Origin: Microlunatus sagamiharensis
GTDB taxonomy: Bacteria; Actinomycetota; Actinomycetes; Propionibacteriales; Propionibacteriaceae
Direction: 5' to 3'
NCBI RefSeq assembly: GCF_900105785.1
Contig: NZ_LT629799.1
Location: forward strand, 1,798,001 to 1,862,000
Length of the DNA stretch: 64,000 nt
The notes beneath the pieces are model-generated. The model saw only the letters and a list, made by a program, of their open reading frames with translations, had not been told where the DNA came from and searched no databases. A program made the translations under genes and the position numbers. This document shows positions 46,273 to 54,913 of the stretch, piece by piece; positions within the stretch are counted from its first letter, which is position 1, and each line of letters begins with the position of its first letter.

Positions 46273-47654
46273 GCGCGCCCCGGCTCCGGCGCGGCCGGAC
46301 GCGGCCGGCCCGGCAGCAGGAGGCTCAGGGCCAGCGAGACCGCGGTGAACCCGACGGCCCAGGCGAAGGAGTGGTGGAACGCCTCGACCGGGGCCGCGCC
46401 GCCCAGGGCGTGCTGGAGCACGACGGCGAGCACGGCCACGCCGACCGCCCCGCCGACCTGCATGGCGATGCGGGTGACGATGCTGGCGTGGGGCACCTCC
46501 TCCCGGGCGAGGCCCACGAACCCGACGGCCATCAGCGGGATCGTGACCGCTCCCAGGCCGACCCCCCGGACGAGGAGCACGGGCACCAGCCACCCGGCCG
46601 GCGTGCCGGGACCGGTCCAGACGAAGGGCAGCGTGGCCAGACCCAGGACCGCGAAGCCCGCCAGGGCGACCGGCCGTGGCCCGAAGCGGTCGTTGAGCCG
46701 GCCGGCCAGGGTGCGGCTGGCCAGGGCCCCGACCCCCTGCGGCACGAGCAGGAGCCCGGCACCGAGCGCGTCGAGGCCGCGCAGCTCCTGGAAGGACAGC
46801 GGCAGCAGCAGCATCGCGCCGTAGAGGGAGGCACCGGTGAGGAACAGCAGGCTCGCCGACGCGGCGAGCGGGCGGTGGCGCAGCACGTGGACGTCCACCA
46901 GCGCGGCACCCCGGCGCCGCGTCGCCCAGGCGACGAACGCCGCCAGCAGGGCGCCCCCGGCGGCCAGCGGGGCCCAGACCGCCGTGCGCGCGAAGCCGCC
47001 CGGCTCCGCCGCACCGCTGAGGCCGAGCAGGACGCCCACGACCCCCGGCGACAGCAGCAGCAGCCCCACGACGTCCAGGGTCGGGCGGGAGGTCCGGCCG
47101 TCGGCGGGCAGCAGCATCGCGGCCAGGACGAGGCCGGCGACCACGAACGGGACGTTGATCCAGAAGAGCCAGCGCCAGCCCGCCGCCCCGAGCACGAGCC
47201 CGCCGACGACCGGCCCGAGGACCGGACCGAGCGCCGTCGGGAGCGACACGACGCCCATCAGGCGGCCGAGGTCACGCCCGCCGGCCTCCTGCATGAGCAG
47301 GGTCGTCAGCAGCGGCAGCATCACCCCGGTGCCGAGGCCCTGGACGACGCGGAAGGCGATCAGGCTGGGCGCGTCCCAGGCGAGGCTGCAGAGCACCGAG
47401 CCGAGGCCGAAGACGACGAGGGCCGCCATCCAGAGCCGTCGGCCGCCGACGCGGTGCTGCAGCCACCCCGCGACGGGCACGACGACCCCGACGGCCAGCA
47501 GGTAGGCGGTGCTGACCCACTGGATCGTCGCGACCGGGGCGTCGAGGTCGCGCGCCAGCCCGTGGAGTGCCACGCTCACGATCGTGGAGTCGAAGAGGGG
47601 TGCCATCGCGCCGACGACGAGGGCGGTCGCGAGGCGGCGGAGCGTACGGTCCAT
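46248..47654 (-). CDS. MFS drug-efflux transporter, DHA2 (EmrB/QacA) family
   Basis: A 468-residue antiporter with 14 predicted transmembrane helices. The N-terminal motif LFDSTIVSVALHGLARDL and the motif-C region LPTALGPVLGPVVGG mark DHA2 proton-driven multidrug exporters. ATG at 47654 is chosen over an in-frame start 21 codons upstream that lies in the divergent promoter. A TetR gene diverges from it and is its likely repressor. Substrate is unknown. Confidence 0.92.
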   Translation of the reverse strand: MDRTLRRLATALVVGAMAPLFDSTIVSVALHGLARDLDAPVATIQWVSTAYLLAVGVVVPVAGWLQHRVGGRRLWMAALVVFGLGSVLCSLAWDAPSLIAFRVVQGLGTGVMLPLLTTLLMQEAGGRDLGRLMGVVSLPTALGPVLGPVVGGLVLGAAGWRWLFWINVPFVVAGLVLAAMLLPADGRTSRPTLDVVGLLLLSPGVVGVLLGLSGAAEPGGFARTAVWAPLAAGGALLAAFVAWATRRRGAALVDVHVLRHRPLAASASLLFLTGASLYGAMLLLPLSFQELRGLDALGAGLLLVPQGVGALASRTLAGRLNDRFGPRPVALAGFAVLGLATLPFVWTGPGTPAGWLVPVLLVRGVGLGAVTIPLMAVGFVGLAREEVPHASIVTRIAMQVGGAVGVAVLAVVLQHALGGAAPVEAFHHSFAWAVGFTAVSLALSLLLPGRPRPAAPEPGRAQLEEVGA

Positions 47655-47684
47655 GAAGCCGATCCTTAGATACGGAGTAGTTTC

Positions 47685-47713
47685 TTGAACCGTAATCCTG
47701 CCAAACAAGATAC
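47685..47713 (+). promoter_or_regulatory. Promoter of the TetR gene
   Basis: TTGAAC at 47685-47690 and an AGATAC-like -10 at about 47708-47713 (17 bp apart) lie just before the GTG at 47727. The -10 overlaps the operator-like repeat below. Confidence 0.55.
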
Positions 47714-47728
47714 GCAAGAGGATCTTGT
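47705..47728. promoter_or_regulatory. TetR operator candidate
   Basis: ACAAGAT (47705-47711) and ATCTTGT (47722-47728) form a perfect 7-bp inverted repeat with a 10-bp centre. A second overlapping palindrome, CAAGA-GGA-TCTTG, lies at 47715-47727. Placed between the efflux pump and its TetR, it is likely the repressor site. Confidence 0.7.
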
Positions 47729-48326
47729 GGACGCCGCGCCCGCAGCTCCAGCGCGACGCCGTCGCGGGGAGGAGCTCGAGGGCGCGCTGCTCGACGCGGC
47801 CTGGCAGGAGCTGCAGGCGACGGGCTACGGCGGGCTGACCTTCGAGGGCGTCGCGACCCGCGCGCGGACGAGCAAGCCGGTGCTCTACCGGCGCTGGCCG
47901 ACCAAGGCCGACCTGGTCGTCGCCGCCATGAAGCAGGCCGGGCTCTTCGAGCGCCGCGAGCTGCCCGACACCGGATCGCTCCGTGAGGACGTGCTCGTGA
48001 GCCTGCGGAACTTCAACGACTCACGCGCCGACTTCATCACCGCCATCGGGCTCTACCTGGCCAGCATCGCCTCCGAGACCGGCCTCTCGCCGGCGGACCT
48101 GCGCGAACGCCTCCTCGGCGACCGCCGCGCGGGCGGCACCGTCCTCCTCGAGCGGGCGGTCCGGCGCGGGGAGGTGCCCGACCGGGCCTACCCGCCCGGC
48201 CTGGTGAGCCTGCCCTTCGACCTCTTCCGCCACGACCTGACCATGACCCTGGCCCGGGTCCCGGAGGAGCGCATCGTCGAGATCGTCGACGACCTCTGGC
48301 TCCCCCTCCTCGCCCGCGAGGGCTGA
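47727..48326 (+). CDS. TetR-family repressor of the DHA2 pump
   Basis: A TetR protein of 199 residues from GTG 47727. The helix-turn-helix spans LTFEGVATRARTSKPVLYRRW and is followed by an all-helical ligand domain with a TetR_C-type ending. A TTG 14 codons upstream (47685) is also open, but it lies within the predicted -35 element, so the shorter start is preferred. It is divergent from the efflux gene and convergent with serA, 1 bp apart. Confidence 0.88.
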   Translation: MDAAPAAPARRRRGEELEGALLDAAWQELQATGYGGLTFEGVATRARTSKPVLYRRWPTKADLVVAAMKQAGLFERRELPDTGSLREDVLVSLRNFNDSRADFITAIGLYLASIASETGLSPADLRERLLGDRRAGGTVLLERAVRRGEVPDRAYPPGLVSLPFDLFRHDLTMTLARVPEERIVEIVDDLWLPLLAREG

Positions 48327-48327
48327 C

Positions 48328-49527
48328 TCAGGAGGCGAGGATGCGCAGCCGTACGGTCTCGGGCAGCGCGCGCAGCCGCGTCGCCAGCTCGTCGGCGACG
48401 GGCCCGGCGATGTCGGTGATCACGTAGCCGAGCTCGCCGCGGGTCGAGAGCGTCTGGCCCTCGATGTTGACCCCGGCGTCGCCGAAGACCGTGTTGACCC
48501 GGGCGAGGACGCCGGGGACGTTGCGGTGCACGTGCAGGACCCGGCTGCGGCCCGGATCGACCTGGGCCACGACCTGGGGCAGGTTGACCGACATGGTGGT
48601 CGCGCCCGCGGTCGCGTACTCGCCGAGCTTGATCGCCACGAACCGGCCGATGTCGGACTGCGCCTCCTCGGTGGAGCCGCCGACGTGCGGGGTCAGGATG
48701 ACGTTCGGGATGCCCTGCAGGCCCGACACGAACGGGTCGCCGGCGGCCTTCGGCTCGCTGGCGAAGACGTCGAGCGCGGCGCCGGCGATGTGGCCCGAGA
48801 GGAGCTGCTCGCGCAGGGCGTCGTGGTCGACGACGATGCCGCGGCACAGGTTCAGGAAGAGGCTGCGCGGACGCATCCTGGCGAACTGCTCCGCGCCGAA
48901 CAGCCCGGCGTTGCCCGGGCGCCCGTCGACGTGCAGCGTGACCGTCTCGGCGACCTCGAGCAGCTCGTCGAGGGTCTCGCAGCGCTGCGCGTTGCCCAGC
49001 GCGAGCTTGTCGGCGACGTCGTAGAAGTAGACCTTCATGCCGAGCGCCTCGGCGACGACCGAGAGCTGGCTGCCGATGTTGCCGTAGCCGACGATGCCCA
49101 GCGTCCGGCCCCGGACCTCGTGCGCGCCCTTGGCCGACTTGTCCCAGACGCCGGCGTGCATCGCCGCGTTCTTGTCGGTGAGGTGGCGCGCCAGCGAGAT
49201 GATCTCGGCGACGACGAGCTCGACGACGCTGCGGGTGTTCGAGAACGGGGCGTTGAAGACCGCCACGCCGCGCTCGGCCGCGCTCGCCAGGTCGACCTGG
49301 TTGGTCCCGATGCAGAAGGCGCCGACGGCCAGCAGGTCGGGGGCCGCCTCGAGCACGGCGCGGGGGACGTTGGTCTTGGAGCGGATGCCGAGGAGCTGGA
49401 CGCCGGGCAGGCGCTCGGCGAGCTCGGCCTCGTCCAGGGCCCCGCGCACCGTCTCGACCTCGATGCCGCGCTCGGTCAGCAGGCGCACGCCCTCGGGATG
49501 GATGTTCTCCAGCAGCAGGGCTCTCAC
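48328..49527 (-). CDS. serA: D-3-phosphoglycerate dehydrogenase
   Basis: First enzyme of serine synthesis, oxidising 3-phosphoglycerate to phosphohydroxypyruvate. The 399-residue product is the shorter SerA form with one ACT domain, unlike the 530-residue mycobacterial type with an extra allosteric domain. The NAD motif is LGIVGYGNIGSQL, with the catalytic Arg in NLCRGIVVD and His in LTPHVGGST. The C-terminal ACT domain starts near residue 325. It is convergent with the tetR gene, 1 bp apart. Confidence 0.95.
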   Translation of the reverse strand: MRALLLENIHPEGVRLLTERGIEVETVRGALDEAELAERLPGVQLLGIRSKTNVPRAVLEAAPDLLAVGAFCIGTNQVDLASAAERGVAVFNAPFSNTRSVVELVVAEIISLARHLTDKNAAMHAGVWDKSAKGAHEVRGRTLGIVGYGNIGSQLSVVAEALGMKVYFYDVADKLALGNAQRCETLDELLEVAETVTLHVDGRPGNAGLFGAEQFARMRPRSLFLNLCRGIVVDHDALREQLLSGHIAGAALDVFASEPKAAGDPFVSGLQGIPNVILTPHVGGSTEEAQSDIGRFVAIKLGEYATAGATTMSVNLPQVVAQVDPGRSRVLHVHRNVPGVLARVNTVFGDAGVNIEGQTLSTRGELGYVITDIAGPVADELATRLRALPETVRLRILAS

Positions 49528-49579
49528 GACTGGTCATTCTAGGAAGGCTCCGGCCGGGCCCCGCCCGACGTCTCGCGCG

Positions 49580-50587
49580 CTACGCCCCCGGTCGGCGCAC
49601 GGCGGAGGGCGCCAGGTCGGCGTAGCTGCGCCACGGACCGCGGGCCTCCGCCTGCAGGACCGCGTCCAGGCAGGCGGCCGTGAAGGCGTCGGCGGCCGCC
49701 GACAGCAGGCCGTTCAGGGCCGGGACCACGTCCGTCCACCGCTCCCCCACGCCCTCGGCGAGCGGCCGCCGGCCGGAGGCGAGGCAGAAGATCGTGTCGC
49801 CGTCCGTCATCGAGTGCACCGGGGCCACCGCCCGCGCCAGCCCGTCGTGCGCGACGGCGGCGACCTTGCGGGCCTGGGCCTTGGTCAGCGTGGCGTCGGT
49901 CAGCACGGCCCCGATGGTCGTGTTGAGCGACGGCGGAGCGGTGCGCCGGGCCTCCAGCAGCGCCTCCCGCTCACCGGCCGTCGGGGTGCCGAGCCCGCGA
50001 GCCCGGTCCGCCCACAGCCGCCCGCCCGGGTCGAGCAGCGAACCGGCGGCGTTCAGCACCACGACTGCCGCGACCCGTACGCCGGTCGCCGAGCCGGGCA
50101 CCTCGAGCTCGGCCCAGCCCAGGCCGCCCTTGAGCCCGCCGGACACCGCACCGGTGCCGCCGCCGACGCAGCCGCGGGCCGGGTCGTCGGCGCTCGCCGC
50201 CGCCAGCGCGTCCCGCCCGAAGCCGGCGTCGGGCCGGTGGCCGAACGCGCCCCCGCGCCCGAGGTCGAAGACCACCGCACCGGGCACGATCGGCACCACG
50301 TGGGCGGGGTCGGGCCCCACGGGCAGCCCGACCCCCTGCGCCTCGAGCCCGGCCATCACCCCGTCGGCCGCCGCGAGCCCGTACGCGCTGCCGCCGGTGA
50401 GGACGACGGCGTGCACCTGCTCCACGAGGGCCGAGGGGTCGAGCAGGTCGGTCTCACGGGTGCCGGGCCCGCCGCCGCGGACGTCGACTCCGCCGACCGC
50501 CCCGTCGCGGGCGAGCACGACCGTCGTCCCGGTCAGCCAGCCGTCGCCGTCCGCGGTGCGGTGGCCGACCTCGAAGCCGTCGATCAT
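49580..50587 (-). CDS. P1-family (DmpA/S58) peptidase
   Basis: A 335-residue cytoplasmic protein of the peptidase family S58. These Ntn-like enzymes self-cleave before a nucleophilic residue. The segment AAPPSLNTTIGAVLTDATL contains the SLNTTIG motif typical of the cleavage site, and VVLTGGSAYGLAAADGVM of the N-terminal part. Family members act as aminopeptidases on small peptides and amides. Start is ATG 50587, 29 bp after the SpoIID-domain gene. Confidence 0.88.
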   Translation of the reverse strand: MIDGFEVGHRTADGDGWLTGTTVVLARDGAVGGVDVRGGGPGTRETDLLDPSALVEQVHAVVLTGGSAYGLAAADGVMAGLEAQGVGLPVGPDPAHVVPIVPGAVVFDLGRGGAFGHRPDAGFGRDALAAASADDPARGCVGGGTGAVSGGLKGGLGWAELEVPGSATGVRVAAVVVLNAAGSLLDPGGRLWADRARGLGTPTAGEREALLEARRTAPPSLNTTIGAVLTDATLTKAQARKVAAVAHDGLARAVAPVHSMTDGDTIFCLASGRRPLAEGVGERWTDVVPALNGLLSAAADAFTAACLDAVLQAEARGPWRSYADLAPSAVRRPGA

Positions 50588-50615
50588 GCGGTGCGCACGC
50601 TGCCGGAGCCCATGA

Positions 50616-51887
50616 TCAGGAGGTCACCGTGTAGAGCGCGGACCGCATGCCGAACTTGCTCTGGAAGGCCGAGCCGGTCACCTTGACGGTCTTCTTGCTG
50701 CCGACGACCGAGATCGACTGGACGTAGCCGCCCCAGGGCCCGGTCCCGTTGCGCTTGGTGATCGTCAGCGCCTTCACGGTCCCGGCGGAGGGGTAGGCCC
50801 GCGCCACGGCAGCCGCGGTGACGGTGCGGCTCCACGCCTGCGAGCGCACCACGCCGTCGTACGGGTCCTTCTTCTCCACCAGGTAGGGCAGGCCGCCGCT
50901 CGACATCGCGCCGCCGTTGGAGGAGGAGAACTGCGTGAGCGCGACCTCGCCCTTGTAGGTGACGATGACGCCGGCCGTCGCCTTGGCCGCGGCGTCGCCG
51001 CCCTTGGTCTCGCGCACGGTCCGCGTGCCGCTCGACGACGTGCTGGCGAGGCCGCGGTAGACCTGGCAGGCGGTCGTGTCGCAGATGTCGTAGCCGCTGT
51101 AGCTGGTGAAGTCGCGGATCCGGATCGCGTACGAGCGGGCGGCGACGGCCTGCGTGCGCACCGCCTCCGTGGCCCAGGAGGTCGGCATCTCCGACGGCAC
51201 GACGCCGCGGACGTAGTCCTCGAGCTTGACCGTGTTGACCGTGCGGCCCCCGGTGCCGCGCTTGACGAAGGACGCGGTCCCCCGGTACTCGCGGGTCGAG
51301 CCGTCGGGCATGCGCACCTTGACCAGGTTCGCGTCGGTCGAGAAGCGCCAGGTGCTGGAGTCGAGCGGGGTCTTGTAGGTCGTGTAGACGCCCGAGGCGC
51401 TGCGCCACTCCAGCCGGAAGCCCGAGCCCGAGCGCTTGATCCGCCACGAGCGGTACTTGTCGGCGGTCGGCAGCTCGAGGCTGTGGTCGTTGCCGTCGGA
51501 GACCGTGAGCCCGGCCGCGGGCAGCACCCGCAGGCTGTTGTCGTCGTCGGCGGTCACCCAGACCTTGATCGTCGTCTTCGAGCTCATCGTCTTCAGCGTG
51601 GTGCCCGGGTAGTAGAAGGCGAGGATCTCCTTCCACGACAGCCCCTTCTTGGCCGCCCCGTACGCGCCGTACTGCGACATCCCGTGCCCGTGGCCGAAGC
51701 CGGCGCCCTTGATCACGAACTTGCCGCCGGAGGGCTTCACGCTGGCGTCGGCCTGGGCGCTCGGCGCGGTCAGCGCACCGGCCAGCAGCACGGAGCTCGC
51801 GGCCAGCAGCGAGGCCGCCGTCCGCGCGAGGCGGAGGGTCCGGGGCCGGGCTGGTCGGAGGGGTCGGGTGGACAGGGGTCGCGTCAT
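50616..51887 (-). CDS. Secreted SpoIID/LytB-domain protein
   Basis: A 423-residue exported protein. From ATG 51887 there is a signal peptide with an Arg-rich n-region, a hydrophobic core ending SAQA near residue 47, then two parts: KFVIKGAGFGHGHGMSQYGAYG and later GVVPSEMPTSWATEAVRTQAVAARSYA, the SpoIID signature. SpoIID proteins are lytic transglycosylases of peptidoglycan acting on denuded strands; in non-sporulating actinobacteria they probably remodel the wall. The basic Lys-rich C-terminal region may bind the envelope. Confidence 0.9.
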   Translation of the reverse strand: MTRPLSTRPLRPARPRTLRLARTAASLLAASSVLLAGALTAPSAQADASVKPSGGKFVIKGAGFGHGHGMSQYGAYGAAKKGLSWKEILAFYYPGTTLKTMSSKTTIKVWVTADDDNSLRVLPAAGLTVSDGNDHSLELPTADKYRSWRIKRSGSGFRLEWRSASGVYTTYKTPLDSSTWRFSTDANLVKVRMPDGSTREYRGTASFVKRGTGGRTVNTVKLEDYVRGVVPSEMPTSWATEAVRTQAVAARSYAIRIRDFTSYSGYDICDTTACQVYRGLASTSSSGTRTVRETKGGDAAAKATAGVIVTYKGEVALTQFSSSNGGAMSSGGLPYLVEKKDPYDGVVRSQAWSRTVTAAAVARAYPSAGTVKALTITKRNGTGPWGGYVQSISVVGSKKTVKVTGSAFQSKFGMRSALYTVTS

Positions 51888-52065
51888 GGGGGCCGTCCTG
51901 GGGGGAGGGGACTGTGGCCGGGCCAAGGTTTCACGATGTCAAGCACGACACGCCACAGTTGCGGAAGAAAATTCAGAGGTTGGTGGGGTTCACGGGGCAG
52001 AAGACCTCGATCCGCCGTCGAGAGTCGGGCTGGATGTGCTCTCGCGCACATCGGCCCCTCTCGAT

Positions 52066-52094
52066 TTGGCTCGCTTGGAGAACTCGCGTAACTT
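52066..52094 (+). promoter_or_regulatory. Promoter of tRNA-fMet
   Basis: TTGGCT (52066-52071) and TAACTT (52089-52094), exactly 17 bp apart, end 12 bp before the tRNA. The spacing to the mature 5' end fits a short leader. Confidence 0.75.
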
Positions 52095-52106
52095 GGTGTT
52101 CACCGA

Positions 52107-52180
52107 CGCGGGGTGGAGCAGCTCGGTAGCTCGCTGGGCTCATAACCCAGAGGTCACAGGTTCAAATCCTGTCCCCGCTA
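52107..52180 (+). tRNA. Initiator tRNA-fMet (anticodon CAT)
   Basis: A full cloverleaf: acceptor CGCGGGG with CCCCGCT leaves the first pair unmatched (C1/U72), as in bacterial initiators. The anticodon stem CTGGG/CCCAG contains the three GC pairs that mark initiator tRNAs, and the loop is CTCATAA. The T-arm is ACAGG-TTCAAAT-CCTGT. A discriminator A is encoded but the next bases are CGA, so CCA must be added after transcription. Confidence 0.97.
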
Positions 52181-52191
52181 CGAGTAGGACA

Positions 52192-52227
52192 TCAGGGCCA
52201 GGATCTCTCCGGAGATCCTGGCCCTGA
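52192..52227 (+). terminator. Terminator of tRNA-fMet
   Basis: A perfect 16-bp stem (52192-52207 with 52212-52227) and a 4-base loop begin 11 bp after the tRNA and are followed by GTGCTTTT. It is the strongest intrinsic terminator in the window. Confidence 0.93.
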
Positions 52228-52256
52228 GTGCTTTTGAGGGTGCCGACCCCGGTCCG

Positions 52257-52886
52257 TCAGGACCAGTCACCCTCCTCCGCGCCCAGGTGCTCCTGCCCCA
52301 GCTCGGTGATCGGCAGGGCCCCCAGGCTCGTGAGCCCGATCTCGAGCAGCCTCGTGCGCGGCACGCCCGTCCCGCCGAGGACGGCCATCCCCTCGATCAC
52401 CGCGCAGTAGAACGCGCCGAACGAGTCGGCGTCCGCGGTCCGCTCGACCTCGCCCGCCTCCTGGGCCTCGACGATGCACGCCGCGTAGTGGGTCCGCATG
52501 GACTCGAAGGCCGCTGCGGCGGTGGAGGCGACCTCGGCGTCCTGGCCCGACAGCTCGACGGCGGCCTTCATGAACAGCGACGGCGGCGCCTGTCCCCCGC
52601 CGTGCAGGACGGCCATCTTGACCAGCTGCGTACGGATGCGGCCGATCGGGCTGTCGGAGCCGTGCCGGATCGACTCCACCGCCTCGACCGCCTCGGCGGT
52701 GCCGCTGAGGAAGGCGCGCATGAAGAGCTCCTTCTTGCCGCCGAAGGCGTTGTAGAGGCTCTGGCGGGCCAGGCCCGTCGCCTCCAGCAGGGTGTCGAGC
52801 GAGGTGCCCGCGAACCCCGTCTCGGCGAACGCCGCACGGGCACGGGCGACGACGTCGGCCTCGTCGAAGGAGCGGGGTCTGGGCAT
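52257..52886 (-). CDS. TetR-family regulator
   Basis: A 209-residue TetR protein. The helix-turn-helix reads TSLDTLLEATGLARQSLYNAFGGKKELF, and a TetR_C-type ligand domain follows, of the YxaF/AcrR kind that responds to hydrophobic ligands. It is divergent from an SDR gene across about 92 bp that contain nested inverted repeats, so it probably represses both that gene and itself. Confidence 0.92.
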   Translation of the reverse strand: MPRPRSFDEADVVARARAAFAETGFAGTSLDTLLEATGLARQSLYNAFGGKKELFMRAFLSGTAEAVEAVESIRHGSDSPIGRIRTQLVKMAVLHGGGQAPPSLFMKAAVELSGQDAEVASTAAAAFESMRTHYAACIVEAQEAGEVERTADADSFGAFYCAVIEGMAVLGGTGVPRTRLLEIGLTSLGALPITELGQEHLGAEEGDWS

Positions 52887-52909
52887 CGGCGGCCTCCCGG
52901 TGGAGATTA

Positions 52910-52956
52910 TTGACTGATCGGTCTACTAGAGGTGTAGTTTGAGACCAAGCAGTCAA
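52910..52956. promoter_or_regulatory. Nested inverted repeats in the TetR/SDR divergent region
   Basis: TTGACTG (52910-52916) pairs with CAGTCAA (52950-52956); inside, GGTCT (52920-52924) pairs with AGACC (52942-52946), and CTAC (52923-52926) with GTAG (52934-52937). The TTGACTG arms could double as -35-like elements facing both genes. Likely the TetR operator region. Confidence 0.6.
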
Positions 52957-52978
52957 CAACCTACAGGGAGGCATCGAG

Positions 52979-53725
52979 ATGACCCAGGCACTGGCCGGGA
53001 AGACCGCGCTCGTTACGGGCGGGACGTCGGGGATCGGACTGGCGGTCGTCCGGCGTTTCGTCCAGGAGGGGGCGCACGTCGTCGTCACGGGACGTCGGCA
53101 GGCCGCGCTCGACGCGGTGGCGGCCGAGCTCGGCGACAGCGTGACGCCGGTGCAGGCCGACGCGTCGGACCCCGCGGACGTCGCGCGGCTCTACGAGACC
53201 GTCGCCGCCCGCGGGAAGGGCCTGGACGCCGTGCACGCGAACGCCGGGCTCGGTGAGTTCGGCGCGTTGAGCGAGGTCACCGCGGCCCACATCGACGCCA
53301 CCTTCGCGACGAACGTCCGCGGCACCACGCTCACCATCCAGGGGGCCGTGCCGTTCCTGAACCGGGATGCGGCGGTCGTCGTGACCGGATCGACCTCGGC
53401 GTCCAAGACCGAGAAGGACTTCGGCGTCTACGCGGGGACCAAGGCGGCGGTCGCGGCGATGACGCGGAGCTGGGCCTTGGAGCTCGCGCCCCGCGGGGTC
53501 CGGATCAACACCGTCGTGCCCGGCCCGACCGAGACGCCCGGGCTGAAGGGCCTCGCCCAGGGCGACCCGACCGCGCTGCTGGAGCAGATGGCGGCCAGCG
53601 TGCCGCTCGGCCGTCTGCTCCGCCCCGAGGAGGTCGCCGCCACCGTGCTCTTCCTCGTCTCCTCCGAGAGCTCGGGCATGACCGGCAGCGAGGTGTTCGT
53701 CGACGGCGGCAGCACGATCGCCTGA
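52979..53725 (+). CDS. Short-chain dehydrogenase/reductase
   Basis: An SDR of 248 residues. The cofactor motif is TGGTSGIG, the structural segment HANAGLGEFG follows, and the catalytic Ser, Tyr and Lys are in TGSTSASKTEKDFGVYAGTKAA. The C-terminus is the common FVDGGSTIA. Classical SDRs oxidise alcohols or reduce ketones with NAD(P). The substrate cannot be told. ATG has AGGGAGG upstream. It is divergent from and probably controlled by the TetR gene. Confidence 0.93.
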   Translation: MTQALAGKTALVTGGTSGIGLAVVRRFVQEGAHVVVTGRRQAALDAVAAELGDSVTPVQADASDPADVARLYETVAARGKGLDAVHANAGLGEFGALSEVTAAHIDATFATNVRGTTLTIQGAVPFLNRDAAVVVTGSTSASKTEKDFGVYAGTKAAVAAMTRSWALELAPRGVRINTVVPGPTETPGLKGLAQGDPTALLEQMAASVPLGRLLRPEEVAATVLFLVSSESSGMTGSEVFVDGGSTIA

Positions 53726-53744
53726 CCGTGGCCGCCGGACCGCG

Positions 53745-53779
53745 CCTGGTCCACGGGCTAGGTGCGCCCGTGGACCAGG
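53745..53779. terminator. Bidirectional terminator between the SDR and Gfo/Idh genes
   Basis: A perfect 14-bp stem, CCTGGTCCACGGGC (53745-53758) with GCCCGTGGACCAGG (53766-53779), and a 7-base loop, lying between two convergent genes. Confidence 0.88.
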
Positions 53780-53788
53780 ACCTGGGTC

Positions 53789-54913
53789 CTACAGCGTCGA
53801 GGCGAACGGGTCGAAGTCGTCGGGCAGCAGCGGGACCGGCCCGACGGTGCTCCGGACCTTGACGAACTGCTCGGTGGCGGCCGACTCCTGGGCCGACAGC
53901 ATGATGTCGACCGCGTGGTTGCCGAGCTCGCCGGAGGCCACGTGCGGGCGGCCGGCCGCGATCGAGCGGACCATGTCGAGGACGCCGAGGCCGCGGCCGA
54001 CGACCGCGCCCTTCTCCTCGACCTCGATCCACGGCTGCTCGACCGACATGCCGTCGCGCAGCACGCCGAGCGGCTTCACGTACGCGGTCCGTCCCGTGAA
54101 CTGGTTGGGGTCGGGCAGGACGATCGAGCCGTCGGTGCCGTGGATCTCCAGGATCCCGTGCCGCTCGAGGGCGGAGTCGAAGCTCAGCAGGCTCTGCGCC
54201 TGCGTGCCGCCCTCGAAGGCGGTGAGGACCTGGATGGTCGAGGGGACCTCGACCGGGAAGGTCGTGCCGGCGTCGGGCCCGGTGTGGATCTGGCGCTCCT
54301 CGCGCGCCTTCATGCCGACCGCGGCGACGCGGTCGACCGGGCCGAGCAGGCTCACGAGGGCGGAGAAGTAGTACGGGCCCATGTCGAGCAGCGGCCCCGC
54401 GCCCTGGGCGAAGAGGAACCCCGGGTTCGGGTGCCACAGGTCCGGACCCTGGGTCTGGAACGCGGTCTGGGCGAACAGCGGCTCGCCGATCACGCCGGCG
54501 CCGATCGCCCGCTTGGCGCTCTGGAAACCCGGCCCGAGCAGGGTGTCGGGCGCTGAGCCGATGCGGACGCCGGCGGCCTCCGCCTGCTCGAGCAGGGCGG
54601 CGGCCGCGGCCCGGTCGAGGCCCAGCGGCTTCTCCGACCAGACGTGCTTGCCCGCCTTGATCGCGGCCGAGGTGACCTCGATGTGCGCGTCCGGGGTGGT
54701 CAGGTTGACGACCAGCTCGACGCCGGGGTGCGCGAGGACGTCCTCGCCGCTCCCGTGGGCCGGCACGCCGTGCTTCTCCGCCTGCGAGCGGGCGCGGTCG
54801 GCGATGAGGTCGCCGACCGCGAGCACCTCGACGTCGGGGAAGGAGGCGAGGTTCTCCAGGTAGGTGTCGCTGATGACACCCACGCCGATGATGCCGACGC
54901 CGACCGGGCTCAT
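53789..54913 (-). CDS. Gfo/Idh/MocA-family oxidoreductase
   Basis: An NAD(P)-dependent sugar or inositol dehydrogenase-type protein, 374 residues. The N-terminal Rossmann motif is GVGIIGVGVISDTY and the conserved EKP motif is in HVWSEKPLGLD. A C-terminal alpha/beta domain contains LLDMGPYYFSALVSLLG. It overlaps the upstream isomerase gene by 4 bp, so both act on the same sugar, probably by oxidation and then isomerisation or the reverse. Substrate unknown. Confidence 0.92.
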   Translation of the reverse strand: MSPVGVGIIGVGVISDTYLENLASFPDVEVLAVGDLIADRARSQAEKHGVPAHGSGEDVLAHPGVELVVNLTTPDAHIEVTSAAIKAGKHVWSEKPLGLDRAAAAALLEQAEAAGVRIGSAPDTLLGPGFQSAKRAIGAGVIGEPLFAQTAFQTQGPDLWHPNPGFLFAQGAGPLLDMGPYYFSALVSLLGPVDRVAAVGMKAREERQIHTGPDAGTTFPVEVPSTIQVLTAFEGGTQAQSLLSFDSALERHGILEIHGTDGSIVLPDPNQFTGRTAYVKPLGVLRDGMSVEQPWIEVEEKGAVVGRGLGVLDMVRSIAAGRPHVASGELGNHAVDIMLSAQESAATEQFVKVRSTVGPVPLLPDDFDPFASTL